A stretch of DNA of 64,000 bases from Porphyromonas bennonis DSM 23058 = JCM 16335 (GCF_000375645.1 NZ_AQWR01000002.1:58392-122391), one strand, 5' to 3'. Positions 34,773 through 44,775 are shown, numbered from the stretch's first letter. The notes: generated by a model from the sequence alone, not told the origin. Program-made: numbers and translations.

Positions 34773-37254
34773 TTCTCAGCAGGTCATTAAGGGTGTGGAA
34801 GGTCAGCCCGCCCTTCTCCACATCAGGATGCGAGATCTGTATCGTCTTCGTCTCCCCCGGGAGCAGGTCAAAGAAATTATCCGAGTAGAGAGCGCCCTGC
34901 CAGGGGGACTCGATAAAGAGATCCTTGATCAGGGTCTCGGCGGTAATGGTGACCGTCAGCCCATGCTCCGTCAGTCGCTCCTCGACCAAATAGCGCGGGC
35001 GGGGCAACTTCATCTGCCGGGGACGGACATTGTAGTAGAGCTGGTGAGCGACCTCCTGCCCATCACTTTTCCTCACGATTAATTGAGCAAGGATGGTATC
35101 GGAGGTCCGTGGCTTCGGGAGTCGGGCCAGCTGCACCGAGAGAGGCGTCTCAGTCACCCGGTAGGTATGGTGGGAAGGACTCTCAAGCAGGCTCCCGTCT
35201 GTCCGCATCCAGGTCACCTCCACATCGACAGAGCCCCGCAGCAACGGGTCATCGGAGACGAGACAGAGGGCGAGCGAGTCCCCCCGCTCCACCAGGTCGA
35301 CGATCGTGGGTCGGTAGGCGCGCTCCACCGCATAGTGGAGCGCCTTGTGATTGCCCCAGTAGTCGACGGAGGACCAGCTGACGGTGGGCCAGACATCATT
35401 GATCTGCCAGTAGAGCGAACCGGCGTTATAGGGATAGGCGCGACGGACGGCACGGATCGCATAGCCGGTGGCATCTCGCTGCTCAAGGAGACTCAGGTAG
35501 GTGAAGTCGGCAAAGCTCTCAGGCGCCGGGTAGTCACGCTCCATATAGAGCCGCAGCCGCTCATTGCCTCCCGGGGAGCGCTGCCGATGCGCCACGAGAG
35601 GATGGTCGAGGCTGAGGGAGTCTGCCTCCCGGGCAAAGCTCCTGACGGTCTTCATCTCGGGGAAGGACTGCAGCCCGTACTCGCTTGCGAAGCGCCCTGG
35701 ATTGTGATCAAATGTGGTGTAGTCCTCTTCGCCAAACCACATCCCCCAGTAGTGTGCATCGCTGCGGGAGAGGCTCTCGAGATCGCCCCAGTTGGAGTCA
35801 TACGGCGAGCCGTGTATGTAGTCGACATGCGGGGCATAGCGAGCGACACTCTCAGGGAGAAGCGTTTGGAAGAGCTTTTCATACCCTGTCGTCATCTCCT
35901 GCCAAACCTCGGGACTGTACTTTGACTTCCAGCCCCAGTGGCGCATTCCCTCGCGGACCTCATTGTTGCCGCAGAGGAGTGCCAGGGAGGGGTGGTTGCG
36001 GAGACGCGAGAGCTGATCCGCCACTTCGCACCGCACGTTTTCCATAAAGGCGGGGTCGCTCGGATAGGTGGTGCAGGCAAAGGGGAAGTCCTGCCAGATA
36101 AGGATCCCGTAGCGGTCTGCCAGCTCGTAAAACTCCTCCGTCTCGTAGATCCCTCCACCCCAGACACGCAGCATATTGAAGTGCGCCGGCAGCACGTCCT
36201 CCGCGAAGAACCGCTCGAGGCTCCTCCCGTGGTCGCCCATACGGCGGTCGTGCGGGAGGTAATTGGCACCCTTGGCGTAGAAGGGTCGGCGATTGACCAC
36301 GAAGCGGAACGCCCCGTCCGTCTGATCGAGGTGCACCTCCCGCAGCCCCACCCGGAGGCTGTCCCTCGCTCCCGTAGCGTCCTGATAGACCAGCGTGTAG
36401 CGCTCTACTTTTCCCCAGCCGTTGGGCATCCAGAGTCGTGGCTTCGGGATAGCAAAGGAGACCGAGTCACCCGTCAGCACTGCTTGCTCCAGCTCCAAAC
36501 CATCCGGATCGAGGAGCGTAAGGGATGCCCCGCGCGCTCTCCGGCTGCCACATACAGTAAGGGTAGCTGAGGTCGCATCCGTGCCGCTCCACTCGATCTT
36601 ACTGCGGACGTAAAAGTCCTCCGGATGAAGCCGCTCCTTTCGCTCCACGACAGGAGGCGCAAAGAGTCCCATCGAGATCAGCCGTGGTGCCCAGTCCCAC
36701 CCATAGTGGTAGGGAGCGGTCCGGATGTAGGGACTATAGAAGATCGCAGCGCGGTCGTTATCGGCAGGGTAATTGAAGCCGTTGCTCTCGTAGAGGAGTT
36801 GACCGATCTTCGTCGGCGAGAGGAGGCGAATCACCAGCCGATTGGTTCCCGATCTGAGATGACCGTCGAGGTCATAGGTATAAGTCCGGAAGAGGTCCTC
36901 TGTTCGACCAAGCAGCGCGCCATTAAGATAGACCTCCGCAAAAGTGTCGACCCACCGGAGGCGCAAGCGGTAGCCGGAGAGCTCCTCGCTCGGCAGTTCA
37001 AAGCTGGTCCGATAGACCCACTCCCTATCGCTCACCCACTGGATGCTGTCCTCGGAGGTGCCGACAAAGGGATGGGGGATTAGTCCTTGACGGAGCAGGT
37101 CTCGCTGCACCATAGAGGGGATCTCCACGGCGACAGAGGTGGAGTCGGGCCGCCCCTCCTCCGTCAGGTCGAAGTGGCTCAGGACGATCTGAGCGGTAAG
37201 CGACGGCAGGAGGGCAAGCAGAGAGAGGGCAAGGAGAGCTCTTCGGACAAGCAT
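34759..37254 (-). CDS. GH2 family beta-mannosidase, secreted
   Basis: The 831-residue protein has a signal peptide ending SLTAQ-I. A GH2 sugar-binding domain (about residues 30-200; RLRWVDTFAEVYLNGALLG) is followed by an immunoglobulin-like domain and a TIM barrel. The acid/base is in LALLCGNNEVREG and the probable nucleophile in FASEYGLQSFPEM, as in beta-mannosidases rather than galactosidases; NMLRVWGGGIYE is also typical. It would remove the beta-linked core mannose of N-glycans. With GH92 at 2.6 kb it suggests glycoprotein use. It leads the run cutC-comB-glucosaminidase. Confidence 0.92.
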   Translation of the reverse strand: MLVRRALLALSLLALLPSLTAQIVLSHFDLTEEGRPDSTSVAVEIPSMVQRDLLRQGLIPHPFVGTSEDSIQWVSDREWVYRTSFELPSEELSGYRLRLRWVDTFAEVYLNGALLGRTEDLFRTYTYDLDGHLRSGTNRLVIRLLSPTKIGQLLYESNGFNYPADNDRAAIFYSPYIRTAPYHYGWDWAPRLISMGLFAPPVVERKERLHPEDFYVRSKIEWSGTDATSATLTVCGSRRARGASLTLLDPDGLELEQAVLTGDSVSFAIPKPRLWMPNGWGKVERYTLVYQDATGARDSLRVGLREVHLDQTDGAFRFVVNRRPFYAKGANYLPHDRRMGDHGRSLERFFAEDVLPAHFNMLRVWGGGIYETEEFYELADRYGILIWQDFPFACTTYPSDPAFMENVRCEVADQLSRLRNHPSLALLCGNNEVREGMRHWGWKSKYSPEVWQEMTTGYEKLFQTLLPESVARYAPHVDYIHGSPYDSNWGDLESLSRSDAHYWGMWFGEEDYTTFDHNPGRFASEYGLQSFPEMKTVRSFAREADSLSLDHPLVAHRQRSPGGNERLRLYMERDYPAPESFADFTYLSLLEQRDATGYAIRAVRRAYPYNAGSLYWQINDVWPTVSWSSVDYWGNHKALHYAVERAYRPTIVDLVERGDSLALCLVSDDPLLRGSVDVEVTWMRTDGSLLESPSHHTYRVTETPLSVQLARLPKPRTSDTILAQLIVRKSDGQEVAHQLYYNVRPRQMKLPRPRYLVEERLTEHGLTVTITAETLIKDLFIESPWQGALYSDNFFDLLPGETKTIQISHPDVEKGGLTFHTLNDLLRNEGK

Positions 37255-37267
37255 AGAGACTGTGAAA

Positions 37268-37325
37268 TAAAAAGAGGAAGATCTGCGTCCGACAGAGACA
37301 GCTGATCTTCCTCTTGTATATGAAT
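37268..37325 (-). terminator. rho-independent terminator of aspS
   Basis: Perfect 12-bp arms AAGAGGAAGATC (37272-37283) and GATCTTCCTCTT (37314-37325) enclose a 30-bp loop. On the minus strand the second arm runs into TTTTTATTT. It lies 6 bp after the aspS stop. Confidence 0.85.
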
Positions 37326-37331
37326 AGGGAC

Positions 37332-39083
37332 TTACTTCTTAAGCGCAATGTGCAGCTCATCCAGCTGCTTCTGGTCCACCGTGGCAGGAGCATCAACCAT
37401 CACATCGCGACCGGAGGTATTCTTCGGGAAAGCGATCGTGTCGCGGATGCTGTCCAGTCCGGCGAAGAGGGATACCCAGCGGTCAAAGCCGTAGGCAATA
37501 CCTCCGTGGGGCGGTGCACCATACTTGAAGGCATTCATCAGGAAGCCAAATTGCTCCTGAGCGCGCTCCTCAGTGAAGCCGAGGGCATGGAACATCCGGT
37601 CCTGGAGCTTGGTGTCGTGGATACGGATCGAGCCGCCACCCACTTCGACACCATTGATCACCATATCGTAGGCATAGGCGCGCACCTTACCGGGATCGGT
37701 CTCCAGCAGCGGAATGTCCTCCTCCACCGGCATGGTGAATGGGTGGTGCATCGCCATGAAGCGACCCTCCTCCTCACTCCACTCAAAGAGCGGGAAATTG
37801 ACCACCCAGAGACACTTAAAGTTCATCGGGTCCATCAGCCCCTCACGACGTCCCATCTGGAGTCGGAGACGTCCCAGCTGAGTCCGGCACTTCATCGCAT
37901 CGTCACCACAGAGGATCAGGATCAGATCGCCCGGCTCAGCCTTCATCGCGTCACGTAGTCTGGCTCTCTGTTCCTCGGAGTAGAACTTGTCGACACTGCT
38001 CTTGACACTGCCGTCCTCATTGATGCGGGCATAGATCAGTCCCTTGGCACCTACCTGCGGGCTCTTCACGTAGTCGGTCAGCTCATCCAGCTGCTTGCGG
38101 GTATAGCGGGCGCAGCCCTTGGCACAGATACCACCGATATAGGAGGCCTCATCAAAGACTCCGAATCCGGTCTCCGTGAACGTCTCCTTCAGCTCCACGA
38201 TCCTCATGTCGAAGCGCATATCCGGCTTATCGGAGCCGTAGTACTTCATCGCATCCTGCCAGTCCATCTTGAGGTAAGGCTCAGTCTGCTCTATGCCGAG
38301 GATCTCCTTGAATAGGTACTTGCTCAGTCCCTCAAAAGTGTCGGTCACATCATCCTGATGGACGTAGCTCATCTCACAGTCGATCTGGGTAAATTCCGGC
38401 TGACGATCGGCACGCAGATCCTCGTCGCGAAAGCACTTCACCACCTGGAAGTACCGGTCGATACCGGCGATCATCAGTAGCTGCTTGTAGGTCTGAGGGG
38501 ACTGCGGAAGGGCGTAGAATTGTCCCGGATTCATCCTCGAGGGGACGATAAAGTCTCGCGCGCCCTCCGGAGTGGACTTGATCAGGAAAGGCGTCTCCAC
38601 CTCCATAAACTGCTGTCCATCGAGGTAGCGACGGATCAGCTGTGCCATCCGGTGGCGGAGGGCAAGGTTGCGCACCACATTGGGTCGGCGAATGTCGAGG
38701 TAGCGGTACTTCATCCGAAGCTCATCACCGCCATCGGACTCCTCCTCGATCGTGAAGGGAGGGGTCTCGGAGGCTGAGAGAATATTGAGCGAATGGACAT
38801 CGATCTCGATGTCACCGGTAGGCATCTTAGGGTTCTTCGAGGAGCGCTCCACGACGGTACCCACCGCCTGGATCACATACTCCCGCCCGATCTCGGATGC
38901 CTTCTCGAGCTGCTCATGGCTGCTGCTCTCGGCGAGGACCAACTGCGTGATCCCATACCGATCACGCAGGTCGATGAATGTCATCCCGCCCATCTTACGT
39001 ATCCGCTGGACCCATCCCGCCAGCGTCACCTCGGAGCCTATGTCGGAGGCACGAAGCTCTCCACAAGTTTTTGTTCTATACAT
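37332..39083 (-). CDS. aspS: aspartyl-tRNA synthetase
   Basis: The 583-residue protein is a bacterial-type AspRS. It has an OB-fold anticodon domain (residues 1-110; [20 protein letters not shown]), the class II motif 2 ([18 protein letters not shown]), an inserted GAD domain (about 290-420) and motif 3 ([15 protein letters not shown]). The bacterial GAD insertion indicates either a discriminating or non-discriminating form, which cannot be decided here. It follows gldE by 21 bp and ends at a clear terminator. Confidence 0.97.
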   Translation of the reverse strand: MYRTKTCGELRASDIGSEVTLAGWVQRIRKMGGMTFIDLRDRYGITQLVLAESSSHEQLEKASEIGREYVIQAVGTVVERSSKNPKMPTGDIEIDVHSLNILSASETPPFTIEEESDGGDELRMKYRYLDIRRPNVVRNLALRHRMAQLIRRYLDGQQFMEVETPFLIKSTPEGARDFIVPSRMNPGQFYALPQSPQTYKQLLMIAGIDRYFQVVKCFRDEDLRADRQPEFTQIDCEMSYVHQDDVTDTFEGLSKYLFKEILGIEQTEPYLKMDWQDAMKYYGSDKPDMRFDMRIVELKETFTETGFGVFDEASYIGGICAKGCARYTRKQLDELTDYVKSPQVGAKGLIYARINEDGSVKSSVDKFYSEEQRARLRDAMKAEPGDLILILCGDDAMKCRTQLGRLRLQMGRREGLMDPMNFKCLWVVNFPLFEWSEEEGRFMAMHHPFTMPVEEDIPLLETDPGKVRAYAYDMVINGVEVGGGSIRIHDTKLQDRMFHALGFTEERAQEQFGFLMNAFKYGAPPHGGIAYGFDRWVSLFAGLDSIRDTIAFPKNTSGRDVMVDAPATVDQKQLDELHIALKK

Positions 39084-39104
39084 GATATCTCACACTGTGT
39101 GCGG

Positions 39105-40364
39105 CTAACTCCGGACGAGCAGCCGCACGAGGATTATTTTATTCTCTGATGCTCTCAGTATCTCTGCGCTAAATCGTGTGGAAAGCTCCACCACCTCTCC
39201 CCGTCCGGGGATCGACTGGCACACCGACAGGATATAGCCGGCGATGGTCTTGAAGTCCTCCTCCTCAGGCAGACCGATCTGAAACTTATCATTAATATCA
39301 TCCAGGCCGGCACGACCGGAGAGTATGTACTCCTCATCGCTCACCTTACGCATGACGATATGGACCGTATCGTGCTCATCCTCGATGTCGCCGAAGATCT
39401 CCTCCACGATGTCCTCTAGGGTGACGATCCCGGAGGTGCCTCCCAGCTCGTCCACCACGATCGCAAGGCCGCGCTTCCGGAGGAGCAGCGTCTGCATCAC
39501 CTTCTCGATCGTCAGTGTCTCCGGCACATAGATCGTCTCCTTGATATGCTCCTGCCAGCGGCTTCCATCCCTATGGCAGCGAAACATCTCCGTACTGTGT
39601 ATGTAGCCGATCACATTGTCGATCGTCTCGCGGTAGACGATGATCTTAGAGTACCCGGTATTGATGAAGAGCTCCATCAGCTCCTCTATCGGAGTCTCTT
39701 CTTCCACCGCAGAGAGCTCGTTGCGCGGCACGAGACAGTCGCGCACCTGTATGTCAGGGAATTCGAGTGCATTCTGCAGCAGGACCGCCTCACGCTGCAC
39801 CATGGGATCGTCCTGTGCGGCGGTATTCTGCCTGATGTAGTAGTCGAGGTCCACCTTACCGAGCGGATTCTGGTCATTGCTCTTCCCCTCAGCACCGAAG
39901 AGCTTCAGGATCAGATTCGTCAGCCCACCGGCGAGGAGCGTGATCGGATAGAAGAGGAAGTAGGCAAAGGTGAGAGGCAGCGAGGCAAGCTGCATATACT
40001 CATTGGGCCTCGCCTTAGCCACAGACTTGGGGACATACTCCCCGAAGACGATCACCACGGCGGTAGAGATCAGCGTCTGGATCAGCACGATGAGGAAGGC
40101 ATTGGTCATCCACTGCTTAAGTACCGGCTCGAGGAGGGCGGCAAAGAGCAGCCCATAGATCACGTTGATCACATTATTCGCCACCAGGACGGTGGTGATG
40201 TACTTCCCCGGTCGGTCGAAGAGGAAGGTCTGAGCCCTCGGCCCGATGCCCCGCTTCGCCCTATCCAGCTCCACCTGCAGCCGATCTGAGGTGAGGAAAG
40301 CGGTCTCCGACCCACTGAAGAAGGCCGAGAGCAGGACGCAGAGCACTATGAAGAAGTAGATCAT
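39105..40364 (-). CDS. gldE: GldE-like DUF21/CBS-domain membrane protein (HlyC/CorC family)
   Basis: I start at ATG 40364 (419 residues; MIYFFIVLCVLLSAFFSGSE is the DUF21 opening); a longer non-ATG start at 40409 is possible. Three or four helices are followed by a CBS pair (about residues 195-320; LVPRNELSAV, LRKRGLAIVVDELGGTSGIV) and a CorC/HlyC transporter-associated domain (about 335-415). GldE supports gliding-protein assembly in Flavobacterium; in non-gliding Bacteroidales it is kept as an ion-transport-like protein. It lies between lptC and aspS. Confidence 0.88.
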   Translation of the reverse strand: MIYFFIVLCVLLSAFFSGSETAFLTSDRLQVELDRAKRGIGPRAQTFLFDRPGKYITTVLVANNVINVIYGLLFAALLEPVLKQWMTNAFLIVLIQTLISTAVVIVFGEYVPKSVAKARPNEYMQLASLPLTFAYFLFYPITLLAGGLTNLILKLFGAEGKSNDQNPLGKVDLDYYIRQNTAAQDDPMVQREAVLLQNALEFPDIQVRDCLVPRNELSAVEEETPIEELMELFINTGYSKIIVYRETIDNVIGYIHSTEMFRCHRDGSRWQEHIKETIYVPETLTIEKVMQTLLLRKRGLAIVVDELGGTSGIVTLEDIVEEIFGDIEDEHDTVHIVMRKVSDEEYILSGRAGLDDINDKFQIGLPEEEDFKTIAGYILSVCQSIPGRGEVVELSTRFSAEILRASENKIILVRLLVRS

Positions 40365-40428
40365 CGACTTATCGTAGTTTCCGACTCCGGTAGGAGACGT
40401 GACGGACAAAGATACATAACCTTCCCCT

Positions 40429-41193
40429 CTATCTCGATGGTCTATAGGGATTGGACCTACCGGGCGACCGCTTCATCAGGAGCGAGTCACGCGGTCGCAT
40501 GGGTGGCGGCGCAACGCTGTCCAGCGGCATCACCGAGTCGGCCGGGGTGGCAGTGGCGGGACCGGAGGTCACCTCCCCATCCTCATTGACATCCATATGC
40601 CCGGCAGTATCGTACAGCTCGTACTTCGTCATGTACTGATTGCTCTTGAAGCCAAAGCGACTCCTCAGCTCCTCACCCGGTCCTCTCAGGATCCGGATGC
40701 TGTCATGCGAGTAGACCAGCTCATTGTCCTCGTCCCAGAAGAGACGGTTCCCGAAGAATTGCGTCCCCTCCCGATTGAGGATATGGATGTTTCCGACCAG
40801 CTCCCAGAGGTGGCGCGACACATGATAGTAAGCAGTGTCAGAGACGATCGACGCCTGCTTATGGAAGAGGGTGTCAAACTGCTCCAGATAGAGCCCACTA
40901 GGGAAGACCCACTGCTCCTCAGGTTCGCTCCGAGAGAGCCACAGGTCGGTCACCATCTTATACTTCGTCACGCCGCTATCGGAGATGAAGGTGACCACAT
41001 CCTTAGTGATCGAGGTGTAGCCCAGGCTGTCGATGGTCCGGCTCGCCAGATCCGACTTACGCCCCTTGCATCCGGTCATCAGGAGGGCTGAGAGTAAGAC
41101 AAAGAAGAAGCAGGTGCGACCCCACATCGTGGAGTACACCGGCTTCTTGCTCTGACTATGTATCGATAAGGATCCTATCTCAGGCTCCTCCAT
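40429..41193 (-). CDS. lptC: LPS export protein LptC-like
   Basis: The 254-residue protein has a signal/anchor ending LLMTGC near residue 41, then an OstA-like beta domain with repeated strands (ITKDVVTFISDSGVTKYKM, SIVSDTAYYHVSRHLWEL, QFFGNRLFWDEDNELVYS) typical of LptC. The last 50 residues are Pro-, Ser- and Arg-rich. ATG 41193 is used; ATG 41127 would begin right at the hydrophobic segment. It would link the inner-membrane LPS exporter to LptA. It follows the TPR gene by 29 bp in a Bacteroidetes-typical order. Confidence 0.82.
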   Translation of the reverse strand: MEEPEIGSLSIHSQSKKPVYSTMWGRTCFFFVLLSALLMTGCKGRKSDLASRTIDSLGYTSITKDVVTFISDSGVTKYKMVTDLWLSRSEPEEQWVFPSGLYLEQFDTLFHKQASIVSDTAYYHVSRHLWELVGNIHILNREGTQFFGNRLFWDEDNELVYSHDSIRILRGPGEELRSRFGFKSNQYMTKYELYDTAGHMDVNEDGEVTSGPATATPADSVMPLDSVAPPPMRPRDSLLMKRSPGRSNPYRPSR

Positions 41194-41222
41194 AAGGGCT
41201 TAGTGATAAGTAAAGGGACCGA

Positions 41223-42578
41223 TCAGCGTACGCGGATCGTGGTCGTCTCTCCGATCCATCCCCCTACGGTAAAGGACTGCCCCTCCTGCAGGTCTGGGTG
41301 CATGAAGATATCCTCCTTAGCCGGATAGGCAGCCGTGTAGGTGCCGATCAGCTTATTGGCCTGAGCTGCCACACTGGGATCCATAGACTTGGCGCGGGCA
41401 GCCTTGTCCACGACGAGGCAGTAGACGACGCGCTGCTTCACCGGATCGTCCGGGTAGATACTGCTGGCGCTGGAGGCGTACATGCTGGCGATAAGGAGCA
41501 TCGGCGCACCGAAGCCCGGCTTAGCTGCCATAGCGGCGTTGCAGTACTGACGAGCGGTGCCGTAGCTGTGACGGTCGTAGTACATCACGGCGAGAGCGTA
41601 GTTTGCCTCACCCTTCTCGTCCGCATCGGTACTGAGGTCGATCGCCTTCTTATAGTACTCCTCAGCCTTGGTATAGTTCTTATCGGCGAGCGCCTTCCGG
41701 GCCACACCAAGGGCGGCAGAGGAGCTCGGCTCGAGATTAAACATCGCCTCAGAGGCAGCATAGTAGGAGGGACTCTCCGTACAGCCGACGCTCTGGAAGA
41801 GAGCGATCGTCTCCTTGAGGAAAGTCTTGTCGCTGCTCTTCTCCTTGATCTGAGGTCCGTAGATCGACTCCATCACATCGCAGCTGGCCGCACCACTGGC
41901 AGCAAAGGCCTGGAGTGAGGTGGCCTGGTAGCTGGCGATCGCCTCGGCATGGCTCGTATTACCGGCCGCCTCGGCACTCGCCTTAGCCTCTGCAAAGAGC
42001 TTGTCCGCATAGGTCTGATCCTTGACATACTGCTCCTTGAGGCTCGGATCCAGTGAGGAGCGGAGCAGAGACGCGTAGGTAAAGTAGTAGAGCGTCAGCG
42101 GATCGGTCTTTGCGCCACGCTTGTCGATCACCGGCTTCAGCCGCTCATACATCTTGGAGTAGTCCACATCGTCCGGATAGTACTTCAGCTGATCGGAGAT
42201 CATACTGCCGAGGATATAGTCCTCACCAGTCTCCTCATCGTCGCCGAAGTACTTGATGCGGGTATCGTACATCCCCATCAGCTCCTCGTAGGCCTTCTTC
42301 TTCTCCTCGGGGGTTTTGGCATTCTCGATTCTCCAGTTGAGGATCTCAGCTCCCTGGATATAGAGGTCCTTGGACTGCGCAGGGCACTCGTCGTAGACGC
42401 GCTTCCAGAAGGTGTAGGCATCTACGTAGTTCTTACTCTTGAGGTAGATCTTATAGTACTTCGTGTTCTTCGCGCAAGCAGCCGTATCCGGCTCAGCGGT
42501 CATGGAGGGGGTCACATAGGTGCCGGCATATGCCGAGAGACCTAGTCCCAGTGCGAGGGTAAAAAGTAATGATTTCAT
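41223..42578 (-). CDS. periplasmic TPR-repeat protein of unknown function
   Basis: The 451-residue protein has a signal peptide ending LSAYAG. TPR-like helices are clearest at about residues 290-380 (ALGVARKALADKNYTKAEEY, ANYALAVMYYDRHSYGTARQ). A glycine-rich end carries EGQSFTVGGWIGETT. Bacteroidales carry such a gene between a FadL-like OMP and lptC. It may scaffold envelope assembly. The gene starts 93 bp after the OMP stop. I see no strong promoter in that gap. Confidence 0.82.
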   Translation of the reverse strand: MKSLLFTLALGLGLSAYAGTYVTPSMTAEPDTAACAKNTKYYKIYLKSKNYVDAYTFWKRVYDECPAQSKDLYIQGAEILNWRIENAKTPEEKKKAYEELMGMYDTRIKYFGDDEETGEDYILGSMISDQLKYYPDDVDYSKMYERLKPVIDKRGAKTDPLTLYYFTYASLLRSSLDPSLKEQYVKDQTYADKLFAEAKASAEAAGNTSHAEAIASYQATSLQAFAASGAASCDVMESIYGPQIKEKSSDKTFLKETIALFQSVGCTESPSYYAASEAMFNLEPSSSAALGVARKALADKNYTKAEEYYKKAIDLSTDADEKGEANYALAVMYYDRHSYGTARQYCNAAMAAKPGFGAPMLLIASMYASSASSIYPDDPVKQRVVYCLVVDKAARAKSMDPSVAAQANKLIGTYTAAYPAKEDIFMHPDLQEGQSFTVGGWIGETTTIRVR

Positions 42579-42671
42579 TGATATGAGTTTGATTTTTAGT
42601 TTTCTATATGATTATCCGAATGCTTCAATCGGTACAATTATGACGAAAATATCCGGAATTGGTTTACTGTA

Positions 42672-44000
42672 TCAATAGATCTTCAGCTTGCGGAACCAGG
42701 TCTCATTGAAGGCGAAGCCCAGCGTGAGCCGAAGCATATCGCTGCTGAAGCCACTCGCCTTATCGGCCAGTCCATGCTTGTACTCGAGCGAGAGATTGAT
42801 CGCCGAGTTGCGCTCCAGACCATAGAGGAGGATCGGCAGCCCCACGCCTATCGAGGCACCGATATACTTCATCTGTCCGATCGGTGCCACCTCGTAGTAG
42901 GAGGTGGAGAAGTTGACTCCGCCGGAGTAGGTGATCATCCTGCCGTAGTTGCTCGAGTAGGGATCGGGGAGGATCTGAAATCCTGCTGCCGCATAGTAGC
43001 TGTCCCTCAGCTGCAGTCCGTCGCCGGCAAAGATATTGGGCACACGGCTCCAGAGTGAGGTCTTGAGGTCCGCCGATAGGGCGTACTTCGTCGGCCGCAC
43101 CCATGCCAGCCCCACACCGATGGTATGAGGGGTCGAGGTCTCCAGCACCAGATTCTTATTCTCGATATCCGGGCGAGTCTGAGAGTTGACATTCCGATTG
43201 ACGATCAGCGTAGCCTCCGGATCCAGAGGGAGCCCGGGGCTGTAGGTGGCACCGAGGACGATCTGGTCGCGCGTGGCGGTGGAGGGATCCTTGGATCGAG
43301 AGGGGAGGAGCAGTCTATACTGCAGTCCAGCCTCTGCCTGTAGGGAGCTTATTCTCAGACGGTGAGTCTCCATACTCTGCGTGAGCTGGGAGAAGTTTGG
43401 CACCAGGGTCCAGGAGTGGGTCTCCGACCCAAATAGATACTTCGCACTGACTCCTATATGAAGGTTGCGCACCACCTCGGCACCGATGCCGAGGTAAGCG
43501 GTCTGGAAGGAGCCCCTGCCGGTAAAGTTTTGTACATACTTCACCTCCTCGCTATCGCCCTCCACGCCCTGCGTCGAGACCATACCATACCCGGTATAGA
43601 AAGAGGGGATCAGCCCGAGACTCAGCGCCACCCGGTCGCCATAGATCGGAAACTGGACCGCCAGATAGTCCAGCCCGCCCTGCAGTGAGGGCTTGCTGAC
43701 CGTCGCATCGCGGTACTGACCGAAGTGAACCGATGTCGCCACATCCATCAGGAAGGAGAGGGAGTCGGTGGAGGCGAATGCAGCAGGGTTGGTGAAGTTG
43801 ATCGCCTTAGGGTTGCTCAGGGCGATACCGACACCGCCCATACCCCGCCAGATAGTAGGAGTGGCGTGGGCGGGGAGGCCATAGCCGTACCGAGTGGTCG
43901 GCGAGGACTGCATATCCTGAGCCTGCAGCGGGGTGCTGAGGAGACCCAGGGTGAGTATGGTAAAGACAGTCGAGTAAAGTCTTATCCTCGGGGATAGCAT
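42672..44000 (-). CDS. FadL/PorV-like outer-membrane beta-barrel protein
   Basis: ATG 44000 gives 442 residues with signal peptide ending PLQAQ-D. GMGGVGIALSNPKAINFTNP near the start of the mature part is the FadL/OmpP1/PorV-like conserved region. Alternating beta strands follow to the end (LEYKHGL, MLRLTLGFAF). In Bacteroidetes the family includes lipid-uptake channels and PorV, the type IX shuttle. This one sits at the head of the TPR-lptC-gldE run. A TTTG-N20-GATATTTG promoter lies 60 bp upstream. Confidence 0.85.
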   Translation of the reverse strand: MLSPRIRLYSTVFTILTLGLLSTPLQAQDMQSSPTTRYGYGLPAHATPTIWRGMGGVGIALSNPKAINFTNPAAFASTDSLSFLMDVATSVHFGQYRDATVSKPSLQGGLDYLAVQFPIYGDRVALSLGLIPSFYTGYGMVSTQGVEGDSEEVKYVQNFTGRGSFQTAYLGIGAEVVRNLHIGVSAKYLFGSETHSWTLVPNFSQLTQSMETHRLRISSLQAEAGLQYRLLLPSRSKDPSTATRDQIVLGATYSPGLPLDPEATLIVNRNVNSQTRPDIENKNLVLETSTPHTIGVGLAWVRPTKYALSADLKTSLWSRVPNIFAGDGLQLRDSYYAAAGFQILPDPYSSNYGRMITYSGGVNFSTSYYEVAPIGQMKYIGASIGVGLPILLYGLERNSAINLSLEYKHGLADKASGFSSDMLRLTLGFAFNETWFRKLKIY

Positions 44001-44060
44001 ACGAGATGATGATTTGTTAGTCCACTCATGCGAGCTACAGCACCCACACAAAGTCGACGA

Positions 44061-44092
44061 CAAATATCGGTAATTCTACACTGCTTCGCAAA
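44061..44092 (-). promoter_or_regulatory. promoter of the FadL-like OMP operon
   Basis: On the minus strand, TTTG (44092-44089), a 20-bp spacer and GATATTTG (44068-44061), one mismatch to TAnnTTTG. Confidence 0.75.
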
Positions 44093-44143
44093 TCCTCCCC
44101 ACCACAAGTCCCCCACCCGTCCGATCGCCCCATCCCTCCAAAC

Positions 44144-44221
44144 CCCGCTGGTGAGCGGGTCCCCGGAGAGGCAGATCTAGTACCGGAAATAGATTTCACC
44201 CAGATCGGGGTGCCGTCCCCG
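44144..44221. other. GC-rich intergenic stretch with hairpins and one isolated palindrome unit
   Basis: CCCGCT/AGCGGG (44144-44159) and CGGGG/CCCCG (44206-44221) form short hairpins. CTAGTACCGGAAATAG at 44177-44192 resembles one 16-bp unit of the palindrome arrays and is followed by ATTTCA, like the ATTTGA spacer of array D. Neighbouring 22-bp positions do not match, so it is at best a relic. Confidence 0.45.
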
Positions 44222-44238
44222 ACGCCCGGCGCGCTATC

Positions 44239-44274
44239 TTATCCGACTTATCCGACACGTCCGACTTGTCCGAA
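44239..44274 (+). repeat. 9-bp tandem repeat upstream of rplU
   Basis: Four units in a row: TTATCCGAC twice, then ACGTCCGAC, then TTGTCCGAA. The core TCCGA recurs every 9 bp. It ends 37 bp before the rplU -7 box. Confidence 0.85.
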
Positions 44275-44311
44275 AAAGGTCAGTGTGGTAGGGGATGTCA
44301 AAGGAAATCAG

Positions 44312-44319
44312 TACCTTTG
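44312..44319 (+). promoter_or_regulatory. -7 box of the rplU-rpmA promoter
   Basis: TACCTTTG followed by CA, an exact TAnnTTTG. The -33 region is weak. The implied leader is about 80 nt before ATG 44406 and may be structured. Confidence 0.7.
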
Positions 44320-44405
44320 CAGCTGAAATACTCCGCATCGGGTCGCATAAGCAGGTGCACAGAGGCATCTCACCCGCCGGGTATCACTCTAAGAACTAAT
44401 GCAAT

Positions 44406-44723
44406 ATGTACGGAATCGTAGAGATTCAGGGACAGCAATTTAAGGTCGAGGAGGGCGGTAAGCTCTTCGTCTACCACATGAAGGATGTCAAGGAGGGCGA
44501 CACGGTAGACTTTGACCGCGTCATGCTGCTGGACAATGAGGGCAACATCACCGTAGGTGCGCCCACCATCGAGGGTGCCAAGGTGACCTGCGAGGTGGTA
44601 GAGCCCCTCGTCAAGGGCGATAAGGTGCTGGTCTTCCACAAGAAGCGTCGCAAGCGCTACCGCAAGCTCAAAGGCCATCGTCAGCAGTACACTCAGCTGC
44701 AGGTCAAGTCTATCGTAGGCTGA
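44406..44723 (+). CDS. rplU: 50S ribosomal protein L21
   Basis: The 105-residue protein is full length: [19 protein letters not shown] at the start, and the basic C-terminal [20 protein letters not shown] that binds 23S rRNA. rpmA follows after 52 bp, the universal L21-L27 order. The upstream region holds a TCCGA tandem repeat and a clear promoter. Confidence 0.98.
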   Translation: MYGIVEIQGQQFKVEEGGKLFVYHMKDVKEGDTVDFDRVMLLDNEGNITVGAPTIEGAKVTCEVVEPLVKGDKVLVFHKKRRKRYRKLKGHRQQYTQLQVKSIVG

Positions 44724-44775
44724 TCTGAGACAGTCAGTTATTTACTCACTCTAAAGACTATACTGAATACAAGAT

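Noticed and set aside
44061..44076. Further palindrome unit (similar to CTAATATCGGTAATAG)
   Set aside because: It coincides with the -7 box of the FadL-like OMP promoter, with the -33 box at the right distance. Both ends of the unit mismatch.
44320..44405. Named ribosomal leader upstream of rplU
   Set aside because: An 80-nt leader exists, but I could not match it to a known L21-leader structure by eye.
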